36,697 bases of DNA, taken from positions 1 through 36,697 of the IMG/VR virus record IMGVR_UViG_3300046777_002606; one strand, given 5' to 3'. This document shows positions 7,923-15,504 of the stretch, piece after piece (within the stretch, counting starts at the first letter, position 1; every line of letters begins with the position of its first letter). The position numbers were made by a program, and so were the translations under genes. Source of the DNA: a virus. The notes below the pieces were generated by a model. That model made no database searches. It had not been told where the DNA came from and saw only the letters and a list, made by a program, of their open reading frames with translations.

Positions 7923-10505
7923 TTACCTCATCATCCCCAGCGTTTCTATTTTTGACCTCATCCCCTTTGTAGAAGCACTAAAACTTGGTGGTCTTGAAGT
8001 GGATGGTTTGCTACCACTTCCTCTTCTACCATTCATTCCACCTCCAGCAACTACAACTTTTGGTTTTGGTTTTACTGGAGGATTTACTGGTTTTCTTCTA
8101 TTCAATTCTGCTTGCCTTTTTGCAATAGTTGCTTGAGTTGCCCCTCTTGCTTTTAATGACGCAATAGATCCTCTTGCTGCTTCGTCATATTTCTTTCTCG
8201 CATTTTCAGCATCAATATCTTTATATGCTCCAGGATTTATCATTCTTCCGAGTGCTTCAAGTGGATTGCTTGTTCCCGTTCCTGCTTGAGGACCTCTCAC
8301 ATAAACTAACTTACCACCTCTCATTGCCTTATATCCAACAAAAGGTCTTCCCCTATCGTCACTCATAATTTGCGTTTTGGGTGCATCTTTAAAGGACTGA
8401 TCTTTTAATCCATAACCGCCCATAATTTTTCCACCTTTCAATCCAGCAAGTCTTCTTTTATTTGCTTCTTGTTGTAAGAATTGTAGTCTTTCAGTTTCTA
8501 CCCCCCCATCCATAAATTGTCCCATAGGACCAGATTGCAATTTCTGTACTCTTTTTGTCTGTTCTTCAATTTGTTTTTTTAATTCAGCATTAGAAAGATT
8601 TCCAAAACCAATTCCCATTTTGTCATATAAATCTCCCACAGCAGCCTGAACTTGAGGTTTAAATATTTCAGCCAAACCCAATAGAACACTACCGACAATA
8701 CCACCTCTTCCACCACGACCACCAGGTACATTCATATTAGTTCTTATTTGCTGTATCTCTGGAACTGAAAGACCAGCAGTTACTCCACTTCTAACAAGTC
8801 CTCCACCAGTATAAGGAACAATAGCACGACTTGCTGGTATTGGTTGTCTTACGTTTTGTGCTGCTTTGGAAAAATAATCTGCAGGAAGATTACTAAATTG
8901 ACCTCTTAAATTTGATTTTGGTTTGTTTAATCTTGGCAGATTTTCGGCATATCTTGGAGCAGTTTTTGCATCCATATCAAACTTCTTCGCCAAGTCATCA
9001 AGTCCTGCAGCTGCTCTAGAACTTTGAGTAAATGATTGTGGATTATTAACTGCTTTTACTTTATCTGCTACAGATTGGCGAATAGCATCAAGAGCATCAT
9101 CAGCACCGTGATGTCCCTGAAATATTCTTTCGTAAATATTTTCTCCACCGACCATTTTTGCAAAATCAGGTACTCCATTTAATTTTTTAAACGCTTTAAA
9201 TAAATCCTCCTCTGTTCCAAATTGCCTAAAAACACGCGCAGCACGTCTAAGAGTATCAACATCAGGATTTGCTCCATAACTAGAAGCAAGAGGTATATCA
9301 CCAATCATACCGCCACCTTGAGCATAAACACTTTCATTCTTAAAGGTGGGTTTATTAGTTCCGCCACCAGCAGCATTCATTGCCTCAAAAGTTTCAACTC
9401 CATATTTACGAACAGCACCTGCAGAAATAACAAATTCACCATCACTCAACCAAGCAGGAATTTTATCTACTCCTTTTTCTCCAGTTACAAGTCCACTAAA
9501 GTAATTTCTAAAACCACCAAGCATACCAGAAAGATTAAATCCACCACCAGAAAATCTTGGAACACTTATAGACCCACCACCAGCACGTTGTTCAACTTTC
9601 TGCTCCTCACCACTAAATGCTCTCTGCGCTAATTGAGTTGCTGCATATCCTCCTACAGCAACTGCAGCAGCAGTCCTTGGATTACTTTTAGCAAATCTTA
9701 AAAGAGCAGGTATTGCTTTTGCAAGTTTTGCAATTCCAGATAAAGCAATTTTTGTTAAGACTCTAACACTCTTTCCAAACTTTGTTCCAAATAAAATAAA
9801 TCCACCAAGAAGTGCTGGTCCCCAATCACCCAAGAACCTAATAATAGATTTTACTTTATCAGCATTCTCTGGATTACCTAACCACTCAACGAGTTTATAT
9901 ACTATTCTTCCAAGTATGACAGTCGTGAAAAATTGAAGTATTCTATCGAGTAAAGATTTAACAGGTGCTATTATTTTCTCTGCTGTTTTCTTTAATCCTT
10001 CAAATCTTTTTTCAAGTTTACTTTCAGCAAGACCTCTCTTTTCTTGCTCCGCTTTTCTTTTACTATAAGCAGATGCATCATCATCTATTTTCTTTTGTGT
10101 AGTAAGTGTATCTGCAACTGAAGACATATGCTTAACAATTGCAGAAATATTTTCCTCTATTCCTCCACCAACTTTTTGGGTAACTCCAGCATACTTTTGA
10201 AGTGTCCCGGATGGAGATCTTACAAGAGCGTTTCCACGAGGTCCATTTATCCCACCACCAACTGTTGGTAATAGACCTTTTTTCGAAGAGACAATTGACG
10301 ATTTTGCTGCTTTTGTACTTACAATTTTATCAACAAACTTTTCAAAACTTATCTTATTTTTTCTTTTAGAAAATCCTTCTTTTAATTCTTCTTTAGATAA
10401 TTTTTGCCCACCAACAGTATTCTCCGTGAGGAGTTCATTTAGGTAATATTCATACCTATTCTTACCAAAAAAACTAGAAGCACTTATTGCTTTAGAAGTG
10501 GGCAT
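7923..10505 (-). CDS. Tape-measure-like tail protein
   Basis: 860 residues. An N-terminal Ser/Lys-rich part is followed by a charged coiled coil (about 140-170), hydrophobic helices (about 180-290: ILQFFTTVILGRIV, WGPALLGGFILFG, ALSGIAKLAKAIPAL) and the motif KIPAWLSDGEFVISAG near residue 350. That motif is characteristic of C-terminal segments of many phage tape-measure and tail structural proteins. The remainder is Gly- and Arg-rich with low complexity. It starts 14 bases inside a 62-residue reading frame that, together with gp26, has the layout of a G/GT-type tape-measure chaperone pair, which supports the call. The role would be setting tail length and being ejected with the DNA. The neighbouring 1023-residue protein is an alternative tape measure, or the two may share the task. 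Confidence 0.65.
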   Translation of the reverse strand: MPTSKAISASSFFGKNRYEYYLNELLTENTVGGQKLSKEELKEGFSKRKNKISFEKFVDKIVSTKAAKSSIVSSKKGLLPTVGGGINGPRGNALVRSPSGTLQKYAGVTQKVGGGIEENISAIVKHMSSVADTLTTQKKIDDDASAYSKRKAEQEKRGLAESKLEKRFEGLKKTAEKIIAPVKSLLDRILQFFTTVILGRIVYKLVEWLGNPENADKVKSIIRFLGDWGPALLGGFILFGTKFGKSVRVLTKIALSGIAKLAKAIPALLRFAKSNPRTAAAVAVGGYAATQLAQRAFSGEEQKVEQRAGGGSISVPRFSGGGFNLSGMLGGFRNYFSGLVTGEKGVDKIPAWLSDGEFVISAGAVRKYGVETFEAMNAAGGGTNKPTFKNESVYAQGGGMIGDIPLASSYGANPDVDTLRRAARVFRQFGTEEDLFKAFKKLNGVPDFAKMVGGENIYERIFQGHHGADDALDAIRQSVADKVKAVNNPQSFTQSSRAAAGLDDLAKKFDMDAKTAPRYAENLPRLNKPKSNLRGQFSNLPADYFSKAAQNVRQPIPASRAIVPYTGGGLVRSGVTAGLSVPEIQQIRTNMNVPGGRGGRGGIVGSVLLGLAEIFKPQVQAAVGDLYDKMGIGFGNLSNAELKKQIEEQTKRVQKLQSGPMGQFMDGGVETERLQFLQQEANKRRLAGLKGGKIMGGYGLKDQSFKDAPKTQIMSDDRGRPFVGYKAMRGGKLVYVRGPQAGTGTSNPLEALGRMINPGAYKDIDAENARKKYDEAARGSIASLKARGATQATIAKRQAELNRRKPVNPPVKPKPKVVVAGGGMNGRRGSGSKPSTSRPPSFSASTKGMRSKIETLGMMR

Positions 10506-10680
10506 TGTTGATTTGCTGTTTTTGTTTTAACTCTTCTTCCTCAAGATGTTGTTGTAATAATGCAACATAGATATCCCTCTCCCAAGGAATCATATTTTCA
10601 ATCTCCCATAGTGAATATTTATGGTACTGCATTAGAGAAAAATTAAGTTTGAAGTAATTTTCCAGATCCATATGGATCAT
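10492..10680 (-). CDS. 62-residue frame, probable -1 frameshift extension of gp26 (GT-like)
   Basis: 62 residues with a WEIENMIPWERDIYV motif and a C-terminal Glu/Lys/Gln helix (LQQHLEEEELKQKQQ). This His/Trp-rich WERE-type pattern followed by a charged helix is typical of the second frame of tail-assembly chaperones encoded just before tape-measure genes. The first ATG is two bases after the gp26 stop, but the frame is also open upstream, in the -1 frame relative to gp26, across a T TTT TTC heptamer (10689-10695). A frameshift there would give a gp26 fusion of about 303 residues. The 3' end overlaps the tape-measure-like gene by 14 bases. It may be made alone, as a fusion, or both. Confidence 0.72.
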   Translation of the reverse strand: MIHMDLENYFKLNFSLMQYHKYSLWEIENMIPWERDIYVALLQQHLEEEELKQKQQINNAHF

Positions 10681-10682
10681 AC

Positions 10683-11402
10683 TTATACGAAAAAACTTGC
10701 TAACCCTTCTAAAACAACTTCACTTTCAATTTCAGTTACTGGATTTTTCACTTTAATTTTGTGAGAAAGTTTTGGCATCGTTTCAAAAAACTTTTCAATA
10801 TCTTTAAATTGAGAAGAATTCATTGATTCCAAAAAGTCAGACATCTCTTTTTTAGTTACGTCTGCAGAGGTCCAAACTTCTTCTTCAGTAAAAATTTTAT
10901 CAATACAAGATGCAATCAATTCAAAAGATTTGTCCATTGCATTCTTGTCACCAAAATCAAAATTATTCTTAATAAATTGGTCTAATGATGGATACTTCAT
11001 TTCCATCATAATAGAATTATCAAGTTTAATTCTGTTCGTATGCTTTTTATCTTTTTGAACTTGAATGTCATCCAGATTAATTTTTACAGGAACTTGCGTC
11101 TCACCATCATCGGGACAAATAATATTGACTTCAAGTTCTTCACCAACAGACTTACCGCGAATATTTAAAAACAAATATTCAATATCAAAAGTAGGAAGAG
11201 ACTCTACTTTAATATTTTTCGTAAGAATACAGTTCGTGATAACCGTTTTAATTGCTGTTGTAATTTGCTTTGTATCTTCGCTCTCTAAAGCAATTACAAG
11301 CAACTTTTCTTCTTTGACCAAAAATGGTCTATATTGAATTGTGTCTCCAGTTGAAGGCAATTCAAGTTCATAAGTTGGTGTAGAAATCTTAGGTAAAGGC
11401 AT
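10683..11402 (-). CDS. 26: Baseplate hub assembly protein gp26
   Basis: 239 residues matching the T4 baseplate gp26/gp51 type: an N-terminal PTYELELPSTGDTIQYRPFLVKEEK, present here as TYELELPSTGD and YRPFLVKEEKLL, then DIEYLFLNIRGKSVGE and an ICPDDGE loop before MKYPSLDQFIKNN. T4 gp26 is about 208 residues and acts in assembly of the central hub. The gene sits immediately upstream of the 62-residue frame and the tape-measure-like gene, the place of gpG-type chaperones in other tailed phages. That suggests gp26 works as the chaperone of the tape measure. A late-promoter variant CTAAATAA lies 27 bases upstream. The last sense codons contain the slippery T TTT TTC. Confidence 0.8.
   Translation of the reverse strand: MPLPKISTPTYELELPSTGDTIQYRPFLVKEEKLLVIALESEDTKQITTAIKTVITNCILTKNIKVESLPTFDIEYLFLNIRGKSVGEELEVNIICPDDGETQVPVKINLDDIQVQKDKKHTNRIKLDNSIMMEMKYPSLDQFIKNNFDFGDKNAMDKSFELIASCIDKIFTEEEVWTSADVTKKEMSDFLESMNSSQFKDIEKFFETMPKLSHKIKVKNPVTEIESEVVLEGLASFFV
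10689..10695 (-). promoter_or_regulatory. Predicted -1 ribosomal frameshift site at the end of gp26
   Basis: In the gp26 frame the last codons read AGT TTT TTC GTA TAA. The heptamer T TTT TTC fits the X XXY YYZ slippery pattern with the correct phase. After a -1 slip the frame continues CGT ATA AGT ATG without a stop into the 62-residue frame. No strong downstream stimulator was identified by eye. The arrangement matches the conserved frameshift of tail chaperone genes upstream of tape-measure genes. Confidence 0.6.
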
Positions 11403-11428
11403 AATATCCTATAGAACTTCAGGTGTGA

Positions 11429-11436
11429 TTATTTAG
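11429..11436 (-). promoter_or_regulatory. Late-promoter variant CTAAATAA upstream of gp26
   Basis: CTAAATAA on the minus strand is 27 bases from the gp26 ATG. The same octamer recurs at similar distances before nrdC (23261-23268) and the HNH gene (27232-27239), and CTAAATAC precedes the exported protein at 27912. It differs from the T4 box TATAAATA at the first two bases. Confidence 0.45.
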
Positions 11437-11480
11437 CGTAGATGGACAGAAGAAAAAGTGCCATGCACAATAATCTAAGA

Positions 11481-11495
11481 GGGTCATTGAGACCC
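11481..11495 (-). terminator. Weak hairpin after gp54
   Basis: GGGTC ATTGA GACCC forms a five-base stem just past the gp54 stop, next to a run of eight C bases on the plus strand. There is no T tract on the minus strand after the stem, so it could be a weak terminator, an mRNA-stabilising end, or chance. Confidence 0.25.
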
Positions 11496-11503
11496 CCCCC
11501 TTT

Positions 11504-12391
11504 TTATGCCAAAATATTTGCCCCCACAGTTCCAGGTGCTCCTCTACCAAGTTGATCTCTAACTCCAAGTAGATCTAATGCTGAATTTCCACCATTCAAG
11601 ACATCATTTCCAACATACGTTTTGTTAGTAAGAGTTTTATATGACTCAGTATTAAAATTTGATTGTTCTAGTGGATTATTCAAAGATGACTGTGGTTTCT
11701 CTTCATTCTTGCTAGGAGCAGAACCATTAAGATCTTCGATGTAATATCTTGAATAAGTAAAGGAAACTGTGCATTTTAACAAAGAAGAAGAGTCATAAGA
11801 TATTGGCATAGAGTTTATGCTAATTGGATATGCTTTTAAAAAAGTATATGTTAGTCTAGATTGATAATCTCTTTCAAACTTTACAATAGAAAATTTTGTT
11901 TGATATTCTTCTGGATACCTAACACTATAAAAAAAGTTTGGATATGCCAATCCAACAGGACCTTCATCTCCACCACCACTAATACTTTCACTCATAATAT
12001 ACTTAATCCAAGTTTCAAAAAATTTAATTACTGTATATTTTGTGTCAACATAGAAAGTCAGATCAATTCTATCATCATAAAGTCTACGGTATGCATGTCT
12101 TTCAGTTACACCTGTATAATCATTATTAATTTCAAGTGTCGCTAAACTTGATCCTGGCAAAGTTGCTTCACTGCAAGCAAGTTGCAAATTACTCTGTTCG
12201 GAAGAGAAATCTACACCATTTTTTGCCATTGTTTTATTTAAATCACCGGCATTACCACCAGGAATTGAAAGGTATAACTCATAATGAGAAGTTAATGCCG
12301 GGTTAAGCAAAGAACTTTTTATTTGAGATAAGCTTTTTGCTGTTGGACTTGGAACTGGTGGTTTTGGAATTGGTGGCTTTGGGACTGCCAT
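11504..12391 (-). CDS. 54: Baseplate-tail tube initiator gp54
   Basis: 295 residues. After a Pro/Lys-rich N-terminus (KPPIPKPPVPSP) comes a tail-tube-like core: LACSEATLPGSSLATLEI, the DYTGVTERHAYRRLYDD loop, then DLTFYVDTKYTVIKFFE and the beta strands FSIVKFERDY and LKCTVSFTYSRYYIED. This pattern is shared by T4 gp19 and the tube-initiation proteins. In T4, gp54 (about 320 residues) binds the finished baseplate with gp48 and nucleates the gp19 tube. gp4, gp48 and gp53 lie just across a 42-base divergent gap, which supports the assignment. The C-terminal 75 residues (Asn/Ser-rich, ending GTVGANILA) are probably extended. A tail tube protein is the alternative, but its length and context favour gp54. 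Confidence 0.72.
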   Translation of the reverse strand: MAVPKPPIPKPPVPSPTAKSLSQIKSSLLNPALTSHYELYLSIPGGNAGDLNKTMAKNGVDFSSEQSNLQLACSEATLPGSSLATLEINNDYTGVTERHAYRRLYDDRIDLTFYVDTKYTVIKFFETWIKYIMSESISGGGDEGPVGLAYPNFFYSVRYPEEYQTKFSIVKFERDYQSRLTYTFLKAYPISINSMPISYDSSSLLKCTVSFTYSRYYIEDLNGSAPSKNEEKPQSSLNNPLEQSNFNTESYKTLTNKTYVGNDVLNGGNSALDLLGVRDQLGRGAPGTVGANILA

Positions 12392-12392
12392 T

Positions 12393-12400
12393 TATAAATA
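12393..12400 (+). promoter_or_regulatory. Perfect T4-type late promoter TATAAATA for gp4-gp53
   Basis: TATAAATA on the plus strand lies 34 bases before the gp4 ATG, in the 42-base gap between the divergent gp54 and gp4 genes. Spacing is right for a late start around 12406. It partly overlaps the first bases upstream of gp54 on the other strand. Confidence 0.75.
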
Positions 12401-12433
12401 CTTTTTGACCGTATATATTATGTAGTAAGGATA

Positions 12434-12877
12434 ATGGCAGAAAGTATCAAGAGTAAATACAAACCATCATATCCTCAAAAGTACATCGGTGACCCTAACA
12501 ATATTATATGCAGAAGTAGTTGGGAACGTAAATTTTGCCACTGGTGTGACTTGAATGAAAATATTATTGCTTGGGGAAGTGAAGAGATTCGAATCAAATA
12601 TTATGATCCTGTAAAACAAAAAGTAAGAAATTATTTTCCAGATTTTATTATTAAGGTTAGAGAACAATCCGGTGATATTAAAAAATATATTATTGAAATA
12701 AAACCAAAAAAAGAAACAGTTGCACCAAAACCAAGGTCAAGAACAACTAAATCTTATCTTCACGAAGTCTATACCTATGCAACCAATCAAGCAAAGTGGA
12801 AAGCTGCACAGGAATTCTGCGAGGATAATATGATTGGGTTTAAGATTATCACCGAACAAGAATTAGGTATCAAGTAA
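12434..12877 (+). CDS. 4: Head completion protein gp4
   Basis: 147 residues matching the T4 gp4 (formerly gp50/gp4) head-completion family. It shows the nuclease-like PD-(D/E)XK core: E31 in SSWERKF, PD at residues 69-70 (YFPDFII), and E88-I-K90 in IIEIKPKK. The fold is related to TnsA-type endonucleases. In T4, gp4 acts on filled heads before tail joining, and mutants make heads with immature necks. The length is close to T4 gp4 (about 150 residues). It is the first gene after the late promoter at 12393, and its stop shares a base with the next start (TAATG at 12877). All core acidic residues and the Lys are present, so a real nuclease activity is possible. Confidence 0.85.
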   Translation: MAESIKSKYKPSYPQKYIGDPNNIICRSSWERKFCHWCDLNENIIAWGSEEIRIKYYDPVKQKVRNYFPDFIIKVREQSGDIKKYIIEIKPKKETVAPKPRSRTTKSYLHEVYTYATNQAKWKAAQEFCEDNMIGFKIITEQELGIK

Positions 12878-13263
12878 TGGCAGAAGGTTTCGGTCAGTAT
12901 TCTAGCATTCCCCCAAGAATGAGGGAGTTGAAAAAGAGAATTGATGCTGCCAATACATATGATCCAGAAGACTTAATGTTAATTATTATGGATGTATTGA
13001 AACAGGAAGTATTATATCCAGAACCAGGAAAGTTTTATACCTTTGTTTATTCTCCAAAGACACCGGACATTGAATATGATCAGCACCCATTGATTGCTTG
13101 CACATCATTAGAACGATGGGGATTTAAAGGTATCAATTTTCATTGGAGAGAAGGAAGGCAATATACTTGGGAAGAAGTTTTAGGCAAACTTCACGTTGTA
13201 AAGTATGAAGAACTTGATGAAATGCTTTCTATACCTTATGCAAAATTCCGTCTAAATAAATAA
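12877..13263 (+). CDS. Conserved-type unknown protein between gp4 and gp48
   Basis: 128 residues starting on the last base of the gp4 stop codon. The N-terminal third is helical (MRELKKRIDAANTYD, LMLIIMDVLKQEV). The middle has an aromatic-rich block, PGKFYTFVYSPKT followed by DQHPLIAC and GFKGINFHW, a pattern that recalls small phage proteins with a PG-YxF-Y...hPL motif. The end is helical (YEELDEMLSIPYAKFRL). No function is recognised. It is co-transcribed with head-completion and baseplate genes, so a structural or assembly role is inferred. The last codons overlap a CTAAATAA motif that may help drive gp48. Confidence 0.6.
   Translation: MAEGFGQYSSIPPRMRELKKRIDAANTYDPEDLMLIIMDVLKQEVLYPEPGKFYTFVYSPKTPDIEYDQHPLIACTSLERWGFKGINFHWREGRQYTWEEVLGKLHVVKYEELDEMLSIPYAKFRLNK
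13252..13259 (+). promoter_or_regulatory. CTAAATAA motif at the end of the 128-residue gene
   Basis: The octamer CTAAATAA occurs in the last codons before gp48, but it is 82 bases from the gp48 ATG, farther than the other copies. It is listed as a possible late promoter only because the same octamer recurs upstream of other genes. Confidence 0.25.
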
Positions 13264-13340
13264 AAACCTCTCTCATAAATGTCTCATACTCTACAAAAAA
13301 TTGAGATGATTACTCCTATTGTAAATTGGAGGGAGTTTTG

Positions 13341-14810
13341 ATGCCTCAACTTACTGGGAATACAAACGAAGCATTTTCTGGTCCAAGTGAAATAACAATA
13401 GAAGGCCTTAAATATGATGTTAGAACAAGAGTAGTATATGAAAATAGTGGTAGAACTGGAACAATAGACACAGAAAAACCAATACAGTATGAATTTCAAT
13501 ATAAAGAAAAACCAAGCATAGGAAGAATAGAAAACATTTTGCCCGGAGAAGGTTGGATACCTTTAGCAACAAGATCAAATGATAAATCGAAAAACAATGG
13601 TTGGGTGTTTACTCAAGCAGCAGGACCCGGATTTAAAAAAGCACTAATTGAAAAAGGTCCCAATACTCTCACAACATCTATGGATAGTGCAGCACAAAAT
13701 GCATTAGCAAAAGATGCAAATGTTCCTGTTGCCAGAGCTCAACAAGCACTAGGAGCTGCGCCAAATAAAGCACTACCAACAGTCGCTGCAAATCAAAATC
13801 CTAATGCGGCAGCTGGTGGACCAAATCAAGCACAAGCAGAAACGCAAGAAGGTTCCAATGAAGGGGACCCAGAATTAGCTAAAAAAAGATTTAAAGATTT
13901 AAATGATCAATTAAAGAATGAAAAAGGAGGATCAAGATTTAATTTTCCCGGAGGAAACGGATCTAAACCTTTAAGGTATCCAGAAAACTTACAAATAGAA
14001 CATCAAGATGTAATTAAATTTACTATGCTAGAATATGTACCAAAAAAATTTACCAGTACAGATAATGAAGGAATAGGTGGTTTTGAAAAGAAAAGAAAAT
14101 CAACAGATACAAGAATAAATGGAACCGTTTTTCTACCCATACCTGGAGGAATTTCTGATACTAATGCCGTGAATTGGGGAAGTGATTCTATGGATCCAGC
14201 ACAAGCAGCTATGGCAAACATCGCTTTACAAGGAATTATGGGTGGAGGTGAAGCAATGTCCGAAACTGCAATGAATACAATAACTGCACTTGGCAAAAAT
14301 GCAAAAGATGCTCAAGTAGCGATTGCAGCTGGATTTGCCCAAAATGCAACAGGAACAACACAGTTGCTTTCAAGAACCACTGGTTCTGTATTAAATCCAA
14401 ATATGGATTTAATATTTACGGGACCAACACTAAGACCATTTACATTTACCTTCAAATTATCCGCAAGAGGCACTGCAGATAGAGAACAAATTCGTCAGAT
14501 TATAAGATTCTTTAAACAAGGAATGGCGGTTCAAAGAACACAATCGCAACTTTTCCTCAAAGCACCCCACACATTCAAAATACAATATCTACATAAAAAC
14601 AAAGATCATAAATATATTAACAAAATTAAAGAATGTGCTTTACAGTCATTCACTGTAAATTACACTCCTGAAGGAAATTATATGACATTCGCTGATGGAT
14701 TAATGACTTCTTATGAAATCACAATGCAATTCCAAGAACTAGAACCAATCTTTAATGATGATTATGGAAACATTGATGGAAAATCTATCGATACGGAAAT
14801 AGGTTACTAA
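13341..14810 (+). CDS. 48: Baseplate tail-tube cap protein gp48
   Basis: 489 residues from the ATG at 13341, chosen because a GGAGGG ribosome site sits seven bases upstream; a TTG 15 bases earlier is in frame but overlaps that site. The C-terminal 170 residues carry the gp48 pattern: DLIFTGPTLRPFTFTF, REQIRQIIRFFKQGMA, FLKAPHTFKIQYLH, and the ending ALQSFTVNYTPEGNY followed by SYEITMQFQELEPIF. In T4, gp48 (about 364 residues) caps the baseplate hub, binds gp54 and links tape measure to tube. This protein is longer because of an Ala/Asn/Gln-rich insertion (about residues 110-180) that looks disordered. It is co-transcribed with gp53, whose start is one base past its stop. Confidence 0.83.
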   Translation: MPQLTGNTNEAFSGPSEITIEGLKYDVRTRVVYENSGRTGTIDTEKPIQYEFQYKEKPSIGRIENILPGEGWIPLATRSNDKSKNNGWVFTQAAGPGFKKALIEKGPNTLTTSMDSAAQNALAKDANVPVARAQQALGAAPNKALPTVAANQNPNAAAGGPNQAQAETQEGSNEGDPELAKKRFKDLNDQLKNEKGGSRFNFPGGNGSKPLRYPENLQIEHQDVIKFTMLEYVPKKFTSTDNEGIGGFEKKRKSTDTRINGTVFLPIPGGISDTNAVNWGSDSMDPAQAAMANIALQGIMGGGEAMSETAMNTITALGKNAKDAQVAIAAGFAQNATGTTQLLSRTTGSVLNPNMDLIFTGPTLRPFTFTFKLSARGTADREQIRQIIRFFKQGMAVQRTQSQLFLKAPHTFKIQYLHKNKDHKYINKIKECALQSFTVNYTPEGNYMTFADGLMTSYEITMQFQELEPIFNDDYGNIDGKSIDTEIGY

Positions 14811-14811
14811 A

Positions 14812-15504
14812 ATGACAAATCAATACTTTAGAAAATTACCATCTTTTGAATATGTCAGCAGACTTCCTGATGCTAAAATTAGTGACTACATTGAAGTAAA
14901 AAATTTCTTTAAAAAAGGAACTCTTCGTCCTGATATTTTTCAAAATACTACTTTCTTTGAAAGATATAAAATCATTGGAGATAATCGCCCAGATAATGTT
15001 GCTTATGAAATTTATGGGGATCCAACCTTAGATTGGGTAATTCTTCTTTCAAATAATATTGTCAATATACAAACAGAGTGGCCTTTGACACAAGTGTCTT
15101 TTGATACTTACTTAAGAGAAAAGTATGGAGTTGGTTTAAACACAGAAGAAGAAATTTATACAAAAATTTATGATGTTCATCATCATGAAACTATAGAAAT
15201 TAAAAATAGTCAGGGAGTAACAATCGTTCCTGCAGGTCTTCAAGTTCCTTCAACTTATTCAATTAGTTATTACGATCCTTTTGTAGGGTCGCAAGTAAAC
15301 ACAGGAAACATTACAGTTCCTGTCACTAATTATGAATATGAAGAAAAAATTGAAAATGAAAAAAGAAATATTTACGTTCTCAAACCAAGATACTTAAATA
15401 TCGTTCTTGATGATATGGAAGAAATGATGACATATAAAGAAGGTGCTACTCAATATGTGAGTAGCACCTTGAAGAGAGCTGATAATATCAGACTTTATTC
15501 TTAA
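14812..15504 (+). CDS. 53: Baseplate wedge protein gp53
   Basis: 230 residues. The diagnostic segment RPDNVAYEIYGDPTLDWVILLSNN, seen here as RPDNVAYEIYGDP then WVILLSNNI, corresponds to the T4 gp53 motif around its RPEELANAIYGNP. In T4 (196 residues), gp53 joins the wedges to the hub as the last wedge protein added. An N-terminal LPSFEYVSRLPDAKIS and a C-terminal YVLKPRYLNIVLDDMEEMM also fit the family. The gene ends at 15504, directly abutting the end of gp32 on the other strand. A perfect 12-base inverted repeat lies in its last codons (15440-15470). Confidence 0.87.
   Translation: MTNQYFRKLPSFEYVSRLPDAKISDYIEVKNFFKKGTLRPDIFQNTTFFERYKIIGDNRPDNVAYEIYGDPTLDWVILLSNNIVNIQTEWPLTQVSFDTYLREKYGVGLNTEEEIYTKIYDVHHHETIEIKNSQGVTIVPAGLQVPSTYSISYYDPFVGSQVNTGNITVPVTNYEYEEKIENEKRNIYVLKPRYLNIVLDDMEEMMTYKEGATQYVSSTLKRADNIRLYS
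15440..15470. repeat. Perfect 12-base inverted repeat at the gp53/gp32 convergence
   Basis: AAGGTGCTACTC and its exact complement GAGTAGCACCTT are separated by seven bases, inside the last codons of gp53 and about 35 bases from the point where gp53 and gp32 meet tail to tail. There is no T tract, so it is not a standard terminator. It may stop or protect opposing transcripts. Confidence 0.55.

Noticed and set aside
13326-13340. TTG start for gp48, five codons upstream
   Set aside because: It overlaps the GGAGGG ribosome site that serves the ATG at 13341.
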